64,000 nt of DNA from Musa acuminata AAA Group (taxonomy: Eukaryota; Streptophyta; Magnoliopsida; Zingiberales; Musaceae), in assembly GCF_036884655.1 (NCBI RefSeq), contig NC_088349.1:44832001-44896000 (forward strand). The letters run 5' to 3'. The notes under the pieces are model-generated. The model saw only the letters and a program-made list of their open reading frames with translations, was not told the DNA's origin and ran no database searches. Positions 57,901-64,000 of this stretch are shown here, piece by piece (position 1 is the stretch's first letter; the number at the start of each line of letters is the position of its first letter). A program made the translations under genes and the position numbers.

Positions 57901-60900
57901 TATAGTAACTTGCAAATCTCTAGCAATATGCTATCAATAATCTCTTCATTTTTCTAAAACAATTTATAATCTTCCATTGAACAGATAACATATGCATTCA
58001 GCATAATTGTCCATTGAGGATTTATTGGAAGTTGGAACACTAGTCAAATTTTGTTGTCTACAATTCATGATTGATAAATGGATTTCTATGGTCATATCCC
58101 TTTATTTTTTTGAAATTTCTTTCTACAAATCTTGTAGTATTTTGAATTGTTTAACATCCAATGCATAAAACAAATTCTGAACATGATTTCACATCCTATC
58201 TTTTTCTTTTGGTATCAGACTGATACCTGTAAAATGTATTACAAACTGTCTTACATGTTTAAAATTGTTTCCAAACAAGAGTTCTTGAAAGAAAGAAGCA
58301 CTTTCAAAGAGAACATGAGTGGTGGAGATAAATCATCTAACATTGTTAATGCTAGAAATAAGAGAAAATGTCTTGTATCAAGGCCTCATTGAGCTACAGC
58401 GTATCATGTATATGTAGGCTAATGGTGCCAAGTGGCCAACTCTAGCATTGAATATTGCCAATTGTAACTGATCTATCCTTTAAAATCCTGTAGTATACCT
58501 TGCTGCAAAGCCTGGCCAAACACATCTTTTGAGGGTTTTGGGTGCCCAACCGCCCTAAGGGCTCGCTGGCCTCTAGTCTGAGCTGGACAGGGTTCAACTT
58601 GAAATAGGATTAATTTCTCTCTATAACTTGATGTAGGAAACCAATTCAATCGCCAAAATCTTCTTCCTAGTTGCCCTTCCTAGTCTATTATGGTACTTTA
58701 TACAGTGTCGCATGAATGTCATATAACTGCTCGAAGCCTCTCAAGTGGCTGCCCTTCTTGGGCTGGCCTTAAAATGCCATTAACATGGCAGGTGAACTTC
58801 ATGCTTGCCTGCCTAGTACATGCTGATGTTGGGTCCAATGTCTGAATTCATGAGTGAGTGTAAGCATTGGCCACAACTTGTCCATGTCCAGCCTTTTTAT
58901 GAACTGTCTTCTTTCTAGATGCAGTAATCATTAACAATAACTTCTAATGCTTATTTGAATTATTATATTAACTAAAATGCAGTAATTATGCCATTCATTA
59001 TGTTTGACTTGTTCATTACAATCTGATATAGAACATAGAAGATATAGTCTCGGTTGTTTGCATCAGATAAGCTTTTGAACCACAATGTACTTGTAGTGTA
59101 TCAATTGATGCTTGAAAGTTGGAGATCTATATAACAATAACAACAATCCGTAATGTCTCAACTATCTAGGGGTGGCTACATCGATCTTTTGTTGTCATTG
59201 AGGAGTTGGAGTTATCACTTAATTTAATGCTCATTATTTCTTCTAAAATCCAAATAAAATATTTTGGCATTAGATATTCATTTTTGCAGTATGATTAAAC
59301 CATAAAGTGCCTTTTATTTTTGCAAATGATGATTTAGACCATTTAATTCTGAGAGTTGTATATCAATTGCATGTGTTAGTAAGCCTATCAAGTGCTTTAT
59401 TGACTTCACCATGCAATGTATTTGATTGTCTATAATGGATTTGCTCTTTACTGCATGCCAAAAGTGTGACTTGCAAAGTTTTTTTTATGTTTTCTGTTTA
59501 ATTTTTTGTTCTTTATGCAGATTCGCATGTTAGATTTGGTGCTAAGAATGTTGCCTGAAGATTCAAAGGAAACTCAAACTGCTCGTGTTCTACTATATAA
59601 GCTGTTCTATGATCAGACGGATCAGGGGCTGACTCATTTTCTCCAAAATATGTTCAGATCTTTCAACACCCATAAACAACCTAAAAGGTTCATGTTATAT
59701 AAGCTTCATGATTTTTGAAGGTTTAGTTTATGATGTCTGTTTCTTATGTATGTTATATAAGCTTCATGCTTAATGGAAATACCATGTATCAGGTTCATAG
59801 TAGGATATGAAAATTATAGATGGCCAAGATGATTTTATTTTTATAACTATACTAATTGTTTGTGCTTTTGTGTTACACAAGCCTATGCTTTTATCATGAC
59901 CAGAAATAAGATCTGAAGGAGAATTGAATGCTTCACATGCAGTGTTATGTTCTGGCATGCTAGAGTCGTATCTATATGTTTATCAATGGAAAACAGTTTC
60001 AAATATGAGCTGCTTTGGACTAAAACTCTTACAGATGCTAGAGTCTTAATATATACTATTTTGTCAATTTATTGTCTTTATATTTATATGCTTATTGTTA
60101 GTAGCATAATGTGGTACTTATGTTTTCAACTGCTGCGGATTCAGTCTGTATCAATTGGTGCAAAAAGCACATGTGTGTCTTCTTGTTCTTGTGGATTATT
60201 GTGTGAAAGAGTCATGTTGGCCTAGTTAGCAGTGCTATAACAAGCCTACTTATCTTACTGAATCCTGTTGAACTACAAGATAATCTTCCTCTTTTGTAGT
60301 TGTCTCCAATATCTTTTGTCTTTCCTATTGCACACTCTTAGGTCATAAACTTATTGCTACAACAAGTCTACAATGAACTGACTTGAGTAGACCCTAAGCC
60401 CAAACTAAAACCTAACTTACCTCTCCTATTTTCACTGTAAAATTTCCTCTGTGCATTGTGTATATTCTTTCTTATTTGAAGCACTATTAAATATACTGGT
60501 TAGAATTCATTGTTGAAATTTACAGTTTCTTCATCAGTGATCTTGCAGATTTGTTGGAAATAATGCATGTAGTGTTACGACTTATGGAAAAGCTTCAAGC
60601 ACATGGTACACTAAGGGTATGTTCTATTCATACCTGAAAGTTTTGAAATTGGGCTTTGCCTATAGGCATTTCAATGATTCCTTATGCATGGTACTGGTCT
60701 CATGCATTCCATACAAAAGCTAGATCCTGATGCTTATACTTGGATTTTATTTGCATCCCAAGCTACCAGAGTTTGTTTCAGTCGTTAATTCTTAACAAAG
60801 TCTAAGTTATCTTTTCAATTTGTCCTTACAAGTTATATCAGGTTACAGATCATAGAGTAACTTTTTTAATAAAATGAAAGACATAGAGTTGCCCTGGTAA

Positions 60901-63900
60901 ATTACTTGCTAAATCTTGTTTGTTACTATGTGAGCTTTAGGTTGCTAGAAAATCAAGGAAAGGCAGAAAGAAGAAGACAAATACAGAGGCCAATAATTTG
61001 GGAGAACATGTGAATCCCAAACATATTGTTGCTCAAACAGAGGAGACTGGTGGGCATTCAAATAATATGTCAAAAGAGCAATTAAGAGAGCTAAGTTTAG
61101 CTGATAAAGTAGGAGATAACCAAGAAGGCACTTTTATGTCTAATGATGCTGCAGTGCCGGATGCGTCTGTGCACAACATAAGACACAGTGGAGATGACAT
61201 GGTAGCTTTAGGTGGTGATGTGGTGAATACTAATTTCATTGATCCAGTACATGAACCAACAGACTCATCCAGCGATGATCAGCTGCCTGAGACAAATGAA
61301 GTGGACTTCAATATATCCAAATTGGTCGCTACTTTTGCAAACAATTATGTTGTGCACAATTTATGCTGGTTGCTGAAGTATTATAAAAGCAATTCTGCGA
61401 GTACAAACCACCACATCATCACCATGTTGCAACGAATTTGTGATGATCTGGATATTTCCCCAATGCTCTACCAGGTAGAATCTGAGTTGACACATGCCTA
61501 TCTCATCCAAATATTGATGGTTTATTTGTTCGTTCTAAATAATCTGTCTACTCATGCAGTTATCGGTCCTCAGGGTATTCTATAATATACTAGCTGACCA
61601 AAAATCATCAGCATCCAAGGAATATGCTAGTATTGTAAATTTTCTCACTAAGTTTACAAGGAAAATGCTGAAGTTATTGAAAGACCGACCGTTGCTTTTT
61701 GTTGAAATGCTCTTCTGGAAGACACGGAAAGAATGCCATTGCATCAGTGCAGATGTTCTAATTTCTGGCCTAGCCAAAAGAGATTCGCATACTGATGAAG
61801 TTGTTTTGACAAATGATATAGGATACAAACAGAAAAACATAGCAGATTCTCTTGGTGATGATGAATTCATGATACCGTATGATCTCAATAACCAGAGGCA
61901 AGTTACGAGTGAGGAATTTGTATCTCATCATATATGCTAGTTATGTCTTACAAAGGATTATTCTCTTTTATTTTTCTAAATCAAATTCCAGTACTAGTTC
62001 TGTTGCTAAGTTGATCAGCTCTGTGACTGTGCAGGGATGAAAATCCATTTGATGTGTTTCATGAAGATGATTTGTACAAAACTAAGCAACATGTTAGTGA
62101 AAAGAATGTCATGAGATCCATCTCTAATGATGATGATGAGATGGATGTAAGGTTAGCAATCATCAAAATATTCAATGAATTTTTTTCCTTTTGAGCAGAT
62201 TTTCATTTGACTTGTAAGTGATGCAGCAAAGGAACATCATCTAGATTTCAGAGGACAAAAGATTTCAAATGGCAGAAAAGTTATATATTTGACCAAAAAC
62301 AAGAGACCATGATAAAACATTTATATGATAAGTAAGTGTTTTGAGTATTTTTATTGTTCTCAAAGTAGCAGGCTTATTTGGTTTGGGCATTTTAAATTTT
62401 CCAGATACAAGGATGATAAAAAGTGCAGTCGTCTTATAGCAGAAGCTTTAGACCCTGAAGGAAAAATAACTGCAGTTCAGATCTACTGTAAGCTTAAACA
62501 GCTTGGTCTACAAACCACGAGGAGTAAAAAGCTGGCATGTGTTGATGTGCCTTTGCCAGCTGGAGATGATCCCACAGAAGAAGCTAGTACTGCATTTACC
62601 ATCACTCCAAAAGGACAAGAGAATGACACTTATCTAAAAACATCTATGTAAGCTCTGTTTAATTATATAGCAAGTCTTATGAATATCATCTCCAAGACAT
62701 ACTTTGAGTTCAGAGAAAACTAGATTTTGCGTGATATGATGTGCTAACTTTTGTAGCAAACCCTAACCTTAAGTTTCATACTCATCTAAAACACCATTTT
62801 ATGGTATGAAATAGCTATCAGCCAAAGTCTATTAGAGTTAGATAACCTATCTGTTTCCTAAGAGTTTGATTGAGATCTGCAACAGATTGCATATATCCAT
62901 CTGGAATACTCTCTGTCAACACTTGTGTAAGTAATCTTATTTATTTATTCCTTTGGATTTATCATGACCCCGTTCTAAAATGTTCATACTAAGGGTGCAG
63001 TCTGGATGATGTGTTGCAAAGGTCCAAATGTATCACTAAATGCTCCAAACCATATTGTATTAGGACCTTTCTTTGGGGTGCACCATTACTGGGTCACTCT
63101 TCCAGTTTATATTTATTTTTGTGATTGTCACGGATGATTAGCAGTTTAAAATTTTGCTTTTTTTTTTTTCCAGCCGCAGAGGAAAGAGAGTACAAGCATT
63201 CAGCAAAGATCAGGAGCTTGAGATCAAAATCCTCTTTGAGAGGTTGATGCTGATTATGTTCTGTCCATTTTGCTTACCATTGGCTAAGTTTTCATTTACA
63301 ATAATTCGTCAAATCTGTTGGATTGGTGTCTGGGCATGAAACAGCTGTTAAGCTTGGTAGATCCTGCAAGTGTACATTACCATGGAATTTTCTTACAATA
63401 ACCCTTTATTCTTTGTTGATGTTTGCATGTGCTATACAGGTTTAAGGATCATAAGAATTGCAGTCATATGATAGCCAAAGCTTTGGATGCTGATAACACT
63501 TGCACTGCTGCCCAAGTTTCCTGGAAACTCAAGCAACTAGGTCTGCTTGCTCCTAAAAAATTGACCTCACCTGAAATTGAGAAGCACTCGAGAGATGATG
63601 AAAACAAAGAGAAAGGAGTGCAGTTAGAAGAGACATTGTTAGCAATTAAAAAAAGGTACATGCTTTACTTTTCTGTCACACAAGCGCACTTGGATGCCAT
63701 GTTGGAGGTTCTTGGTTTTTGGTGATGTGGTAGCCTGATGGTTCTTTATGTGACGATTAGTCCAAAATCCAAATATCATCTTAGTCATGCTACTAATGCT
63801 TCTGTCGGTTTTTATCAGATATCCTGACCATTGTCAGTTGATTCTTAAATCAGATATCTGTTACCAAGTTCTTTATGTCAGGCTAAAGCTTTTTATTTGT

Positions 63901-64000
63901 TCATTCGTTGGAAAGCCACAGAAAGAGGAAATCCTTGACAAAGGAGGATGAATCAAGTAGCCCACCCCAGAATATAGAGCTGCCAGTGGAAGATGATTCT
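51991..64000 (+). CDS. TIM: TIMELESS homologue (replication fork protection complex), 3' end cut by window
   Basis: TIMELESS (Tof1/Swi1) works with TIPIN at replication forks in checkpoint signalling and cohesion. Eighteen exons, in phase: 51991-52093, 52201-52353, 52440-52599, 54228-54546, 54968-55105, 55197-55389, 55499-55629, 57355-57573, 59521-59687, 60526-60616, 60941-61474, 61560-61897, 62035-62151, 62227-62331, 62405-62647, 63174-63242, 63440-63655, and 63922 running off the end; about 1125 residues so far. The N-terminal TIMELESS domain is clear: RRDDPRQRDVFKQICKWNTV, LVFLTMP, WDLKAAL and KLVQLVLTLFRNVLAIQDI. The middle has the WDHDNLPPAKENITELLYEF block. Exon 11 starts with a basic stretch (RKSRKGRKKK) and an acidic linker. 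Two similar C-terminal modules, KDDKKCSRLIAEALD and KDHKNCSHMIAKALD, follow. The intron after exon 12 uses a GC donor; all others are GT-AG. Confidence 0.93.
59131..59200. repeat. SINE-like fragment, second copy
   Basis: ATAACAATAACAACAATCCG followed by GTCTCAACTATCTAGGGGTG and an ACATCGATC word parallels 9598-9665. It lies in the 1.9-kb TIMELESS intron 8. Tentative. Confidence 0.4.
61898..61903 (+). other. GC-AG intron donor in TIMELESS
   Basis: Exon 12 ends CAGAG and the intron starts GCAAGT, the standard strong GC-donor consensus. The intron ends GTGCAG at 62034. Joining AG to G at 62035 gives Arg-Asp-Glu-Asn in frame. No nearby GT keeps the frame. Confidence 0.8.

Overview
The window is nuclear DNA of a flowering plant. 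Genes are split by many GT-AG introns, coding exons are scattered among kilobases of AT-rich sequence, and there are Ty3/gypsy chromovirus retrotransposons with initiator-Met tRNA primer sites, a hAT transposon and its short derivative, and long TA runs. A monocot is plausible from the protein matches, but the sequence does not fix the species.

Five protein-coding genes can be read. (1) 1458-10263, + strand: 3' part of a SPA-type (SUPPRESSOR OF PHYA-105) WD40 gene; its 5' exons lie left of the window. (2) 12548-27469, - strand: a complete ten-exon mitochondrial carrier of the MTM1/SLC25A39-40 type, convergent with the SPA gene. (3) 28946-31554, - strand: a complete six-exon VPS25 (ESCRT-II), 179 residues. 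(4) 31921-44615, + strand: a myosin TH1-domain protein, head-to-head with VPS25 over a 366-bp shared promoter. Its third intron is 10.4 kb because a hAT transposon, itself hit by a retrotransposon, sits inside it. (5) 51991 to the window end, + strand: a TIMELESS homologue (replication fork protection), 18 exons visible, with two E2F-type sites just upstream. The genes are unrelated housekeeping and signalling functions, not a cluster or pathway.

Mobile DNA makes up much of the rest. A 7.6-kb chromovirus (14341-21973, - orientation) fills carrier intron 6 and contains a solo LTR of another family (16314-17448). A related copy (34802-39022) is nested in the hAT and is itself interrupted by part of a + oriented element (37439-38456). 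A solo LTR (479-1127) lies in the SPA intron at the left edge. A 700-bp hAT derivative (3393-4092) lies in another SPA intron. The TH1-TIMELESS interval (44720-51990) holds a degenerate tandem array (47593-48920), TA runs and a pyrimidine tract.

The most unusual feature is the number of short tandem duplications (23-142 bp). Three fall on exon ends or splice junctions: the TH1 C-terminus (frameshift and early stop), the SPA last-exon acceptor (upstream copy has lost its AG), and the carrier exon 6 donor (a decoy GT donor in the intron). No wholly new system was recognised. All exon boundaries were worked out by hand from reading frame, splice consensus and family similarity.
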